Positions 25,354-37,309 of a stretch of DNA of 64,000 nucleotides are shown piece after piece. The notes under the pieces were generated by a model. That model was given only the letters and a program-made list of their open reading frames with translations. It did not search any database and was not told the origin of the DNA. The position numbers were made by a program, and so were the translations under genes. Source of the DNA: Xiphydria camelus (taxonomy: Eukaryota; Arthropoda; Insecta; Hymenoptera; Xiphydriidae); NCBI GenBank assembly GCA_963678675.1, contig OY783196.1:21120827-21184826 (forward strand), read 5' to 3'. How positions within the stretch are numbered: position 1 is the first letter of the stretch; each line of letters opens with the position of its first letter.

Positions 25354-27089
25354 ATACTTTTCTCTCCGTGTATTTACCGATCACACGTTTTCGCACGATA
25401 TTTGATTTTTCGAAGCCTCCTCATTTGAAAATTTGATCGACTTCTACTACGTTCTACCCCGAACACTGAACCTTGCACGGTTTTTGATTAATTAAATTCT
25501 CCCGCGACCCATACGTACGTCCTTTGACGTTCACCGAAGGGTCTGGAATCCCGATGATACCGCGTCGACAGAAGGCGGGCAATAAAAACTGCAAGGTTTG
25601 ATTCATTCCGCGCCCGTAGCTCTCCCCCTTTACGCGCGCGAGCGAACTTAATATTGTTTTTATTACCTCGGCGCTCGGACGTGCCACGTAAAGACAAAGG
25701 AGTAAAACGGGGCCGTGGAGTCGGATTAAATATGGTTAACCTTTCTCGCGCGCGAATCTACAGGCGTTCGTTAATGGGATGGCTCGTAATTAAAGACAGT
25801 TTTTACCGTGAGGTGTCTCCTCGCAAAAGCACATCCGGGCCGTTCGAGGAAATCCGTAAAAAGTTTAGCTCGGCGCGACTTTTATTTCGACGAAGCATTT
25901 ATCCGTTTTTCCGCCGCCTCTCCTTTTTTCCCTTATTGCTACCAGAACCGTAAAACACGCCGTGGGTGCTCCTACTAAACTGCATTATTAAATTAGCAGT
26001 CTAATATTACAGTGTATGCACGGAGGACACGTATACCCCCACCTAATATCTATACGTACAGACGCCACACCGCGTTGGCTCGATGAAGCCAAATTAAATT
26101 CCCTCCGATAACTACAAGTCGTTAGTGCAATAATTGGAATTGGAAACGCGCTAGCGGATAACGCGTTTTGCTCTATGGAAAATCTGGTATAGACGAGTTA
26201 CACATTGAAAATCTATACTTATAATGAAAATGTTACCGTAATTATTGTAGTATCGAATTTCCATATGGTTCTCGATAACGAAAGTCGAGTCTACGCATTC
26301 GCAAGTAGTAACTAATTTATATGTATACTGAGCGAATCGTCTTGATGATAGTGGGGGATGAGTTTCTTAAATAACTGCGAGTAGGTATACAAGGTAATTA
26401 CTACTTTGCAGAAAAAATTTTTCGTGGTCACCTTTAATGAGTGCAGCATTAATCCAACAACGAGTATATATCTAACTTCAAAAAATAATATGGTTTCGAC
26501 AAATGACTCGCCGTATACTATAGCACATGTTGAGATTTTACTCCGGACTATGTTTTATGTACCTACGACTAAAAATAGGTACGCAGAGCAGCAGTAAATT
26601 AAACCAGCCCGGCAAATAAGTTACGCCTGCTCGCGCGCGCGCGTTACGCGTATAGAACTTTCCATTCCCCCATAGGTGCATAGCCGTAATGTAAACGCTG
26701 ACGAGCGTTGGAAATTGTATGTAACGTGGGCGTTGCCTGTAACGAACAAATGTATCGTAATTGTTGAATAGGATCTGTTTGAACGTTCACCTGGAACGTT
26801 TCGAATGGTGTGTAGTTACAACAAGTCCATAGGTACACCGATACATACAATTTTAAGAACCCTGCTCTAGCGTAACGTGAGATATCGAGTTGGTAAATAC
26901 GGAGAGAGAGAGAGAGAGAGTGCACGAATTTATTGGCACACGCCGCTATGTGTGTCGCGATCGAACGACGATAGCCAAGGAATATTCACAAATGTTCGTT
27001 CTTCTATACTTCCATTATCGCGGTTATTTTTTATCTATGTATATTCCATCAGGCAGCGCGATTCGCTTACCATTGTGTTGATGTTCCTA
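25354..27089. other. Stretch with no recognised gene
   Basis: Mixed composition with a CpG-rich half (25500-25950). A short GA run lies at 26902-26919. No exon with credible splice sites or domain was found on either strand. Confidence 0.45.
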
Positions 27090-27313
27090 CACTGAGAAAA
27101 AGAATGATATATTTAATTTTAAATCGACGTTTACGGGTGGGGTAATGCAGAATTAGTTGCTCCAACTACTAAATTTGATTATAACGATTAATGTCTATTT
27201 AAAGTAAACAGTCTGAGATTCATTCGAATCAATTATTAGTTGAAATAATCAAATCTGCATTTCACACCTTCAACCGCCGATTTAGTCAAATCTACTACAT
27301 TTTTCTCTTAGTG
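27090..27313. repeat. MITE of the YACYGAGARAAA family (subfamily with GGTGGGG block)
   Basis: Left end CACTGAGAAAAAG, right end complement CACTAAGAGAAAA. The interior contains TTACGGGTGGGGTAATGCAG and a tail with TTTAGTCAAATCTACTAC. The same blocks occur, in inverted order, in the element at 61071-61297 and, more diverged, at 46353-46552. Confidence 0.7.
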
Positions 27314-28917
27314 CACACACGTAACGGCAGGGCTACGGTAAACAAAGGCTACTTCGATTTTCCAGGGCTACTTTAACACGCGAAATACATACTCGTGTCC
27401 TGAGAAATTATGGAAGTATTTTGAGAGGATCAAACGGGTGGTGAACTAATTTATCCGAGGAGAAAGTCAATTCTTAGGGCCAAAGAATAGAAGATAAAAA
27501 TTGTAAAATATGAAAGATTTAATGCAGTGTATTATTGAACACCTTTTGAAAAATGTGGAAACGACATTTTATGTAAATCGCGTACAATTTTCTGTATTGT
27601 TAACTATCGTATTAGATTCGCCGTCACATTGGACCTCGCCGCTTCAAATTTTGAATCAGCGAGCCGAGAAACCTTTGCATACAAATTTGCAATCAAATCG
27701 AATGGAAATGAAAGCACGCGTTCGAAAAGGTTGATGCGTACAAAACGGTTAAAATACTCAGTATCAAAAGCACTATACAGAGTATTATCATCCTATTGTT
27801 ATTTATCAAAACACTATGACAAGACAAAACGAAATAACTACCCCCGCATTCGTTTGGTACGACGCGGGATTTACGGATTTTCGAAAACAGCGTGGAAAAT
27901 AAAAATTCACCAAACGAGAAACTCGCATCATGGCAGAACGGATTTGTCGCACGAACGCGTACCTACTGTTCAAATGAGTCCACCGACGACTGCAAATTCA
28001 GCGCGGTGGCACGAAATTCGGCACTCGGGCGTAATTTAAATGTTCTCGTCGGCTGCAAATTTGCTCCGAGCTCGAAATGCAAAACGACACGCGAGAGGGG
28101 CCACATGTTACGATTTATTTCATCTTTCGAAAACACCAGACACTAATCCGAGTGACCTACGGGCAGAGGACGAGCAAATTATTATCGGCGACATTTATTC
28201 GAAATTCGTTCGGAAGTTATCCAGGTTTCGAATCTGTGGGGAGAAAAACCTTGTGCTTCTTTTTAGATGGTCACAGTGAGACGATTCTCTTTTTTTTCTC
28301 TTCCCACTCCTCGTCAGCTTCGACCGCAAAGGATGATCGGGATACGTACTTTTGAAATGACATCCTTAAAAAAAAATTAAACAGACTCTTTTGTTTGTGC
28401 GACAGCGAAATTCTCGTGAAATATTAATAAAACCCCTGGGTCGTTTACGTAACTTCCCTTATTTGATGGAGATGAAATAACGATGTTGAGAGTGGATATG
28501 TGAGATGAAGATGACGATAACTTTTTGGAAGATCATAAATTAAAAGAATAAAAAAAAGACCCATCATTGGAAAATTGTGAGATACATGCAGTACGATGAT
28601 GAGAAAATTTGAGATAGAAACGGGTGGAAGCAGGAAAGAATCCGCAGGAGTTTCCCTGACGAAGACAACCACACTATTTCGTCGGATAGCCTCGACGATT
28701 TCTACCGACGGAACTGACAATCCGGCATCCAGGTAAGCGAAAAGCCGTGAAGAAAGCCACACTGAAAAATCAAAACCGAATTTCCGCCTGTCTAATTCGA
28801 TGCGTTACGCGGTCATAATTTCTTCCGTATAGAACGACAGTAATTCCAGTAGCTTCCAACGCGAAATGTAAACATTCGTATTCCGGAGTGACATCAGTGA
28901 CTTGCACTAATCTAGGA
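27314..28917. other. Stretch with no recognised gene
   Basis: Several overlapping frames (27629-28039 and neighbours, +) lack domains and splice context. The last 50 bases, ending CACTAATCTAG before 28915, could serve as branch point and acceptor for the tentative exon that follows. Confidence 0.4.
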
Positions 28918-31900
28918 ATGACGAGGAGAAAAACTCGCACAAGCCCCTATAGGCCAATTTTGGGAACAGAGCAAAGAGTTTGGAGGAACAACGAAAATAG
29001 CACCCAAGTAAGGGAAGAGGATCGAAATTCTGATAGTCGCTGTCACCCTAAAAAGGTTCGAAGTGAGGCATCCTTTCGTCTTTTCTTTCTGGACTCATTA
29101 ATCATTCCTCTTTTCTCGAACGAACGCGGAAGTAACGTGGAGAGACGTTTATCGAAGTGACCCATAGAAATGTTTGCACAAAGTGTGTGACAGGAATACA
29201 ACGACGCGGATGTACCGACCACTGCTCTATTATACTCAATATCTTCTTTTTCTATTGTTAACGGAGCTTCCCGTCAACATTGACGTTTCAATTTAACTTG
29301 CTACGTCGTTTCGTCTCCTGCGACGAGCACTGCTCATCGCAGGGTGAATGATAACGAGTCTACGATCAACGATCCCCGAACTCGTTCGACTTTGTATATT
29401 ATTAATATTATACAGGGTGGACCAGGTTAAACGTCATTTTTTTTATATGTGATAGAACAACAAACAAAAGTAGACTTTCATAAGAAAATTTTCTTCAAAA
29501 ATGTTTCCTAACAAAGATACAGGGTGTCAAAGTTTCGAAAAAAAATGGTTTTCTCATCATAACTTCTAAACTACTTGATCGATTTCCATGAAGTTTCGCA
29601 CACAGGTTAATGTAGAACAGCTCTAAGCAATAATTAAATAATTTTTAAAAATTCTCCAGTGGCGTAGACACTAGGGGCCGGTACCCCCCTTTCCCCCTCC
29701 CAATCTTTGGCGCTATTGGATATTTTGCCAAGAGAATTTAATTATTGGATTCCCCGTTTAATTTAGAGAAAAAAATCACCCTTGAAAATTTTTGATTTAT
29801 GGCTTCGTTTTTGAGATATTTATTTTAATTTATAGGGTTGCGAGCAGGCCAAAGCTAGGTTGAACTTCATTAATTGTGATGTGATAGAGCAACAAAAAAA
29901 ATAGATTCTCATGAGAAAATTTTTTTCAAAAATGTTTCCTAACAAAGATATAGGGGTGTCAAAGTTTCGAAAAAAAAAATGGTTTTCTCATCATAACTTC
30001 TAAACTACTTGATCGATTTCCATGAAATTTCGCACACAGGCTAATGTCGTACAGCTCTAAGTAATAATTAAATAATTTTAAAAAATTCTCCAGTGGCGTA
30101 GATACTGGGGGCCGGTACCCCACTTTCCCCCTTCCCAATATTCGCCGCCACTGGATATTTTGCAAAGAAAATTTAATTATTGGATTCCCCGTTTAATTTA
30201 AAGAAAAAAATCATCCTTGCAAATTTTTGATTTATGACTTCGTTTTCGAGATATTTATTTAAATTTATAGGGTTTCGAGCAGGCTAAACGTTATGATTGA
30301 ACTGCCAAGAAAATACAATATGAGAGGCCAACACTGTTTTTAACATTTTATTACTGACTAGACATATATCAAAGATACAAAAAAAGCTAATCAACAATTA
30401 AATTATGTTTTACAATAAGTTCTCAAAATGGAATCCACCGACCTCAATGCATTTTTGAGCTCTTCTGGCCACGGAATTAATTGCCGCTAAGACTTGAGGA
30501 CGGGTTCTCTTCAGTTGACGGTACGCCTCTTCAATACGTTCCACCAAATCAAAAATTTGCAAGGGTGATTTCTTTCTTTAAATTAAACGGGGAATCCAAT
30601 AATTAAATTTTCTTTGCAAAATATCCAGTGGCGCCGAAGATGGGGAAGGGGGAAAGGGGGGTACCGGCACCCAGTATCTACGCCACTGGAGAATTTTTTA
30701 AAATTATTTAATTATTACTTAGAGCTGTACGACATTAGCCTGTGTGCGAAATTTCATGGAAATCGATCAAGTAGTTTAGAAGTTATGATGAGAAAACCAT
30801 TTTTTTTCGAAACTTTGACACCCTATATCTTTGTTAGGAAACATTTTTGAAAAAAATTTTCTAATGAGAATCTATTTTTTGTTGTTGCTCTATCAAATAT
30901 CACAATTAATGGAGTTCAACCTAGCTTTGGCCTGCTCGCAACCCTATAAATTAAAATAAATATCTCAAAAACGAAGCCATAAATCAAAAATTTGCAAGGA
31001 TGATTTTTTCCTCTAAATTAAACGGGGAATCTAATAATTAAATTTTCTTGGCAAAATATAAAATGACGCCGAAGATTGGGAGGGGGAAAGGGGGGTACCG
31101 GCCCCTAGTGTCTACGCCACTGGAGAATTTTTAAAAATTATTTAATTATTGCTTAGAGCTGTTCTACGTTAGCCTGTGTGCGAAACTTCATGGAAATCGA
31201 TCAAGTAGTTTAGAAGTTATGATGAGAAAACAATTTTTTTTTCGAAACTTTGACACCCTGTATCTTTGTTAGGAAAAATTTTTGAAACAAATTTTCTTGT
31301 GAAAGTACTTTTTTGTTTTGTTTTTCTATCACATATAAAAAAAATGACGTTTAACCTGGTCCACCCTGTATATGTGTAAGTGAACGAATATTTAAAGACC
31401 ATTAGTTAAAATCAAAATAAATTCTTGAGTGTGTGCACTGAGAAAAATAACTTGATTTGTGAAATATAGATCCTCCATCTGTGTGTTTGATTTAACTGAC
31501 CACTCTTTTTGGTTAGAATAACTTGACGTTTGGTTGGAATAACTAAATATTTGATTTGATAACTAGATATTTGGTTCAACTGACCAGTATTTTAGTTAGA
31601 ATAACTAAATACGTTCAGCTAGATGCATCTTTTCATTTTAACCTAATTATTTTTCTCAGTGTGCAGGACATGAGGAATAAGTTGAATTTGACTAATTTTT
31701 TCCAACAGTACGAGGAAGAATCTAAATCCAAGAAAGCGATATCGAGCGATGACGAAATTTGGGAATGGAAGATAGGGGAGAGCCCGAGGCGTCCCACCTT
31801 GGAAAAGGTGAGAGCTCTGCGGGAAGCGCGTCTGGCTGGATACACGGAGGTAAGATCCTGTTTCGAGAATATTTTGAAACAGGTCGCAAATTTGAGATCG

Positions 31901-31921
31901 GCGAAGGGAAGAACGATCTAA
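28918..31921 (+). CDS. Tentative two-exon gene of unknown function (partial)
   Basis: Exon A runs 28918-29007 (ATG start, 30 codons, ends in CAA before GTAAGG). Exon B runs 31667-31849 (61 codons, ends before GTAAGA) or to the stop at 31921. Both junctions are phase 0, so they join cleanly. The peptide is charged and hydrophilic: a basic N-terminus (MTRRKTRTSPYRP), then NLTNFFQQYEEESKSKK, then DDEIWEWKIG and a helical EKVRALREARLAGYTE. No domain is recognised and I make no function claim. If translation runs through the donor, it adds 24 residues and ends at 31921, with AATAAA at 31998-32003, which would make exon B terminal. Alternatively it continues past 31849 to exons I could not find. 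The intron (29008-31666) contains two transposable elements. Exon B's protein-like composition is the best support; exon A is weaker. Confidence 0.35.
29413..31368. mobile_element. Composite palindromic Tc1/mariner-type element
   Basis: TA borders both ends (29411-29412, 31369-31370). The termini are exact inverted repeats beginning CAGGGTGGACCAGGTTAAAC. Each arm consists of two related units of roughly 430 bases (29413-29835 and 29840-30285; complements at about 30570-30935 and 30935-31368). A shared block with CTAAACTACTTGATCGATTT therefore appears four times. The centre (about 30286-30570) is unique and carries a minus-strand transposase tail. The small frames at 29959-30165 (-) and 30614-30850 (+) are mirror images in the arms and are not genes. 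Confidence 0.85.
30410..30549 (-). pseudogene. DDE transposase C-terminal fragment
   Basis: Read on the minus strand, the last about 46 codons end in a TAA at 30410-30412. They include ERIEEAYRQLKRTRPQVLAA and the closing KCIEVGGFHFENLL. A tail of the form C-I-x(2)-GG-x-HFE-x-LL is typical of insect Tc1/mariner-type transposases. Everything upstream, including the catalytic triad, is gone. Confidence 0.7.
31436..31661. repeat. MITE of the YACYGAGARAAA family (subfamily with GGTTAGAATAACTAAA repeats)
   Basis: Left CACTGAGAAAAATAA and right complement CACTGAGAAAAATAATTAGG. The interior has several tandem copies of a TTTGGTTRGAATAACTAAA-like unit and a CAACTGACCAGTATTTT block. All are shared with the element at 52304-52568. 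Its right end lies immediately before the splice acceptor of the tentative exon at 31667. Confidence 0.75.
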
Positions 31922-31997
31922 CGATAAAATGCGTCTCGAACTCCTGTAATATTCATTTATTCATATTTATTTATTTGTGGATTGTCCCTTTGAATTA

Positions 31998-32003
31998 AAT
32001 AAA
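31998..32003 (+). terminator. AATAAA polyadenylation signal
   Basis: An exact AATAAA lies 77 bases after the stop codon at 31919-31921. It supports reading the exon at 31667 as terminal. In AT-rich DNA this hexamer is common by chance. Confidence 0.3.
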
Positions 32004-33540
32004 GCGATACAAAAGTAATTTGATTCCACCTAAAATTAATCAACGGAGTATTTATTAAACACCGATCGTTAAGAGGATAAAAGTGAGTGATACAAACAGT
32101 CGAGCACGAGAGACTCAAAAAAAGCGTCGAAAAGCCGTAAATAGAAAAGATCGAACAAGGTTGATGAAGATTGCAAAAGCGAAAAAGCAATATCGTGTAC
32201 CGTCTAGGACCGAGAGAGAAAAATGGATTCGTTATATTTTTATAAGTTTCAAAGGATGAACCAGTAGATTAAATCAAGTGTGCTCGGTGCAAGTGATAAA
32301 AAATGCCATTTCTCTTTGAGCTATCCAAGTGCAATTCGAAAATACGTGTATTACGAACGAGACCAGAAACGCTTGCAAGAATTTATTTCTCCGTCCTTTT
32401 ATCTCGGACAATACGCTTAACATCGGCAACAACGCGAGAGATTCACGACCCGGTTATTACGGGTCACGGACCATTTTGATAGGTCAACCAACTGGCTGTA
32501 CTCTTCTATTATACCTATACCTATGTAAATAGTATTCAGAACCCTCCTTCGAAGATCGATGGTACAGGGAGTACCGTAAGTAAACAACGGTTTCAAGCAG
32601 ATTGTTATTTGCCCTGAAATTAGCAAATAGCCAGTTAGACAATATTAATTATCATACTTCTATTTACCCGGGTACGTAATCGCCAGACCGCTTGGTTACT
32701 TTGCGGTTTGGCATACAGAAGCAATTTCGACATTTGAGTTTGAACCAGTTCGGTTATGGCGAATAGTCGACCTCGAGAATTAGCGTAGGGATTAAAATCC
32801 ATTGAAGCTTTTGGACTATAGATCAATTAACTAACTTCAGTTTTTGATTATGGAAAAATAGGAAGGAATTATTGTAGATGAGGAATGGACTAGATGTTTC
32901 TGATATTTTGACGTAAACTGTGTCTTTTATATCGATATTGGGGGGGTGAATTGGAAAAACTGTAATATTACGATACGTCTATATAGCTTGGGACTGTTTG
33001 AAATTTGGTTTACTCTTGAAATGCATAGACTATATATGAGATGTGTAAATACGTACGACCTTGTCAGGCGGGTCAAGTGTGTTATAATCTGCGAGTAGTT
33101 TTTTTTTATGAGGTAATTCGAAAATTCTAATATCTTCTCGAAATATATAATAGAAAATGTAAATCATGCAGACGTATGGTATACCTCTACTAATTATATA
33201 AGTGATGTCAATTATACGCCAGTTAAACGCCATATAATATTTAATTGAGATCTCCAGTGTGCGAAATAATACGAGTACGATTCCTCAAGTTTTATTTCTT
33301 TTTGTCCTTCCTTTACCTGAATCATGTGAATTTGTAATTCGTACGCGTGCATGTTTGTATTCTATCGCGGATCGAGCTTGATATTCCGTTTCGTTGAAAA
33401 TTTATAAGGATGAAAAGAAAACGTGCCTTGCTTCGTGACGTCATCACACGCCTGCATCACACAGGAGTCTCGCGGCGAAGTTTAAGCGCGGGGCTTGCCG
33501 GCCCGATGCTTAAATTATAGGATATTATGTCTATTATACA
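32004..33540. other. Stretch with no recognised gene
   Basis: AT-rich sequence with minor frames. No transposon ends, RNA gene or exon could be supported. Confidence 0.45.
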
Positions 33541-33799
33541 CACTGAGAGAAATTGATAGGTCGCGCGGTAATAAGTATAGCTATGATAACTATATTTGAA
33601 GGCTAAATGAGGATAATTAGACAGGAAGTATAGATTAATACAGCAATAACAAATAATAACAAGAGCAAGACGCGCGTATTGCTGAAATAACTATACGTAT
33701 AGCTGAAATAAAAATACGTATTGCTAAAGTAACTAGGACTTATTATTATATTAATAAAATATCAATATTGCCGTGTAATTTATAAAATTTCCCTCAGTG
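33541..33799. repeat. MITE of the YACYGAGARAAA family
   Basis: Left CACTGAGAGAAATTGATAGG, right complement CACTGAGGGAAATTTTATAA. The interior has several TAGTTATGATAACTAT- and ATACGTATTGCTRAART-like short repeats. It is 259 bases and non-coding. Its interior does not match the other subfamilies in this window. Confidence 0.65.
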
Positions 33800-35827
33800 T
33801 ATCATACCTTTCTTTCGTCCTGTGTTTAGTACAAATCAAACTCGGAATAAATTTTATCGCGATACATTCAGCAGTCCATGTTCCATACTCACGTTATATA
33901 TTAAGTATACTACGCAACCAATTTGTTCCCCGCTCGAGGCTACGTATCGCCTCTGCGCACGGCCGTACCCCGGAACGCGACGAATTCGATTTCGATACGG
34001 TCCCCTTTCCCCGACGTTTCGTACTACGAGCAATCCGCGAGCGACGCGATAATCCAAACTGTACCGCCCGGAGTTGGACAGCTTTGGCCCTTTCGCCCGG
34101 AGAGCCGGCTTTCGCGAAAGCCGCACTTTCGCCGTTGTAGGTACATCTCCCCTCGTCGGGATATCACGGGTCAGAACGTACCACGGGAGGCTACTCCGTA
34201 ACGGGACGGCTCTTCGAGAATAAGGTAAATGCTCCGGGGAGGAGAGCGAAAGAAAACACTACCTTTCTCTTCCGCGCACCCTCCTGCTCCCTCTCACCCT
34301 CTCTCTCCCACCCTTCGCCCCGAGGGCTGCGTAAAAGAAAAATAGCCCGAGATAAGAACGGGAAATGTGGGGTAGTGAAACGTTATTTTTTATGAATTTA
34401 ATACATCGCCCCCCGAATATATCGCGATAATGCCGCGGCGCGAAGGATCTTTTCAGGACATGGTCGAACAATGGGGCGTCGGCCGAGCGGGGTCCCGGCG
34501 GACCCCGCGTGCTCGAATTCCCGCATACAAATAGCAAAGCCTTTTACCCTTAACGCCGTACGACAAGCGGGCCGCTCAATGAGAATTTATTACCCCTAGT
34601 CCGGGCGTGTAGTAACGTTGCCTGAATAATTTTCCGCGAAACCGTACGGACGCTCGTATAACACGCGAGCGTGCAGGGGTAGAGATGTGTCGCGAGGCGC
34701 GGCGGGATACGCCCCCCTCGCGAGAGCTCGCGACCGAGTCTATCCGCGATCGCGTGAATATTACACCGATACGGCGTGGCAATAACGCGGCCACGAAAAT
34801 TTATTACGCGGGACGATCGAGCGGGACGAACCTGTAACTCGAGGATTTCACTGAGCGTGGAATGCGATGAGATACGCGCGTCACAGCCGGCTGTAGAATT
34901 ATTACTTTTTGTTCCAAGCGTGCAGCGGGAAACGGGGAGAAATAAGGGAGAGATGGGATCAGACGATTCGATATTACAGTCGTCACGTCGCGTATACGTT
35001 GCTTTCGTTGAAATTCCCGGATACATCAGTTACAACCGAGCGTGCCGCGACTGCTGTACGCGCGTCAAACTCCTCGAGTACATCCGTTGTACGTATACGT
35101 CTCCGTCGGGACGAAGAAACGTTCCGCGCGGATGGTTACTACACGTCCAATGAGCGTTACTGTCGCTGCGCGACCGTAGGAAGTTATATAGAGTTGCGAT
35201 AAAAGCGTGTACACTTTCTTGCATTGTGCTTCGAATCAAATGACCGCTATTTTTCGCGAACCTCGCGCAGCTGCCGCATCATCGATACGAAGGAGGGTGA
35301 AAAAATTGAAAAGCGATCCGACGAGAGCAATTCCACCCCCTCGTAAGCGAAACTCGTGTCAAATTGCATCGAAACAGCTCGGAATTCGATCCGATCGAGG
35401 CCGTTCGTCGTCGGGACACCGAATACGAAGTACGCTCGCGCTCGGAAAAACCTCTGGCATAAATATAAACGACTCTCCGAGATACGATAAAGCCGCGCGC
35501 CGACAAATTCGCCTCTCGACTCGCGCGCGTTGCCGTGAGAACATTCTCAAATGAAAAGAACGCTGCACGGGCGGGACACATTTCCGACGATCCGAAACTC
35601 TTTCGTATGCAAATTCGAACGCCCTCCTCCGAACCATTTTTCCGTCATACCTCCAGCGCCTCGCACGTTGAATACCGTTGCGCAAGAACAAGGCTCGCGC
35701 TTGTTGCGTTTAAAAGTTTTCAGGGGGGAAAACGAGGAGGGCGAGCGAGCGTCCCACCGGTAGGCGTTTCTCGTTAAAGGGAAAAGGCGTTAAAGCCTTC
35801 CGTCGTCGATGTTTAAAACGTTATTGG
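33800..35827. other. CpG-rich stretch, no confident gene
   Basis: From about 33900 to 35800 the sequence is strongly CpG-rich. It contains many overlapping frames of 70-158 codons on both strands, all arginine-rich and without domains. It could hold an unannotated 5' exon or promoter, but no junction can be defended. Confidence 0.35.
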
Positions 35828-36076
35828 GGAGCTATCTTTCAAAACGCAGTTTTTGAACAAAACCTTGTTTTCAGGAAATCCGAATTATTCGTTCTATATA
35901 GTTACAAATTGCAATATCTAATTTTTGCAGGTGAAAATATGTAGCATTAACCGTGCCATAGATAAAGAATCCAGCAAAATTTTAAAATCTACACCCAAAT
36001 AAAAGTTATTCAGAAATAATTAGGATTTACCGAAGACGAGGTTTTGTTCAAAAACTGCGTTTTGAAAGATAGCTCC
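35828..36076. repeat. MITE with 38-bp perfect TIR
   Basis: The first 38 bases (beginning GGAGCTATCTTTCAAAACGC) are repeated in exact complement at 36039-36076. Similarity then continues imperfectly. The 249-base element is AT-rich and non-coding and lies inside a CpG-rich block, so its composition contrasts sharply with its flanks. Such identical ends suggest a fairly recent insertion. Confidence 0.75.
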
Positions 36077-36722
36077 TCATTTCGTCGGGAGAACTCGACG
36101 CGCGTAACGACTCGAACCGTCGCACGTCGCGACGCCGGGAATACCGAAATCAAAGGGAAGGAGATCCGACGAATCAGCGAGGATCGCGTTCGTAATCGCG
36201 TACGCGCGCGTGTACGCGACACGGAAGCGAGCGCGCTTGCATATCCGCGTATCGCGTCCGCCCTGTTCGTACGTGGGGAGCGTCGCGTACGTGACTCTCG
36301 GCTCGGTGTTTATCTCATATATAATGGAGGTCTCTACGAGCACGCTTCTCCATACATCTCCCCGACCGCGCCGGTAAACGCGGGATAACGCGGGTACTCT
36401 TGAGATGCAACGCTCGCGGCTGGCGCGCGCTGCGGCACCACCCTTGTCGGGGACCGGTACAGCGGGCCGGTACGCAGACTCGAGATGTGAGAAATGCGGT
36501 TATGGAACACGTGCGGTAAATAACAGCGGCGCGGCACCGATGCCCGGCTTACCCCTTTCCCTCCGTGACCGAGAACTTCCCATAAATCGTCGCCATTCAC
36601 TGGGCGCGGATATCGCGCCACCCTCTTACTACGTCTGCATCGGATCCGCGCGGCGCTTTGGACGGCGTGGCGTTGCGACGGCGGGACGAGCGGAGGGATG
36701 TCTCGATCGGATCCCAGCTGAG
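36077..36722. other. CpG-rich stretch, no confident gene
   Basis: This continues the CpG-rich block interrupted by the preceding MITE. Overlapping arginine/alanine-rich frames occur on both strands with no domains, and no splice pattern could be supported. Confidence 0.35.
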
Positions 36723-37002
36723 CTTCGCGAAGCTCGAACGCGCATCTATGTGTGTGTGCCGCGATTATTTATATCGAGGTACTTCGAGAGCATAAAGCAA
36801 TCGAGGAATGTAATGTCTGGTATCGAACGGAGTCTGATCACTGCTCGATCGACCGTCTAAATTGCTTCGCAAAGCTCGAACGTGCGTCTATATCTACCGC
36901 GATTATTTATATTGAGGTACTTCGAGAAAATAAAGCAATCAAGGAATGTAATGTCTGGTATCGAACGGAGTCTGACCACTACTCTATGGAACGTCGAAAT
37001 TG
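36723..37002. repeat. Tandem duplication of a ~140-bp unit
   Basis: Copy 1 (36723-36864) and copy 2 (36865-37002) share long identical runs such as GGAATGTAATGTCTGGTATC and AACGGAGTCTGA. They differ by substitutions and a 4-base indel. A + strand frame (36752-37084) stays open through both copies, giving the repeated peptide core CNVWYRTESDH. No domain is recognised and coding status is undecided. Confidence 0.8.
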
Positions 37003-37309
37003 TAAATACGAGTCTCGCGCAAGAAGAGAAAGATTGGCGGGCCAATGGCACTCAGCTTCCCGCACGGTAATCCTCTATCAATAATGCACGCGTTTCGCGT
37101 TACGGCGGGTCGAAAGATCTCGTAAACGCAAGGGCGTTCGAATCCGATCCATCCGCTGGGCCCGGGATTTGACGAACATCGGTGCCCGTTTTCATACATA
37201 CGTAATCGAAGTAGCGCTCGGTAGGTGCGTCGTCTTATCGCGCGGCACATTTTCCAAACACCGTGTAGAAGCGCGTCGAAAGGAAAAAGTACGGATCCTG
37301 CCCAATATA

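Noticed and set aside
30614..30850. Short frame MQNIQWRR... and its mirror at 29959-30165
   Set aside because: Both are the same sequence in the two arms of the palindromic element, so they are repeat DNA and not genes.
34550..35026. 158-codon minus-strand frame in a CpG-rich block
   Set aside because: Overlaps several equally open frames on both strands. No motif or splice junction.
37131..37150. GTTCGAATCC resembling a tRNA B box
   Set aside because: No A box, acceptor stem or cloverleaf can be drawn around it.
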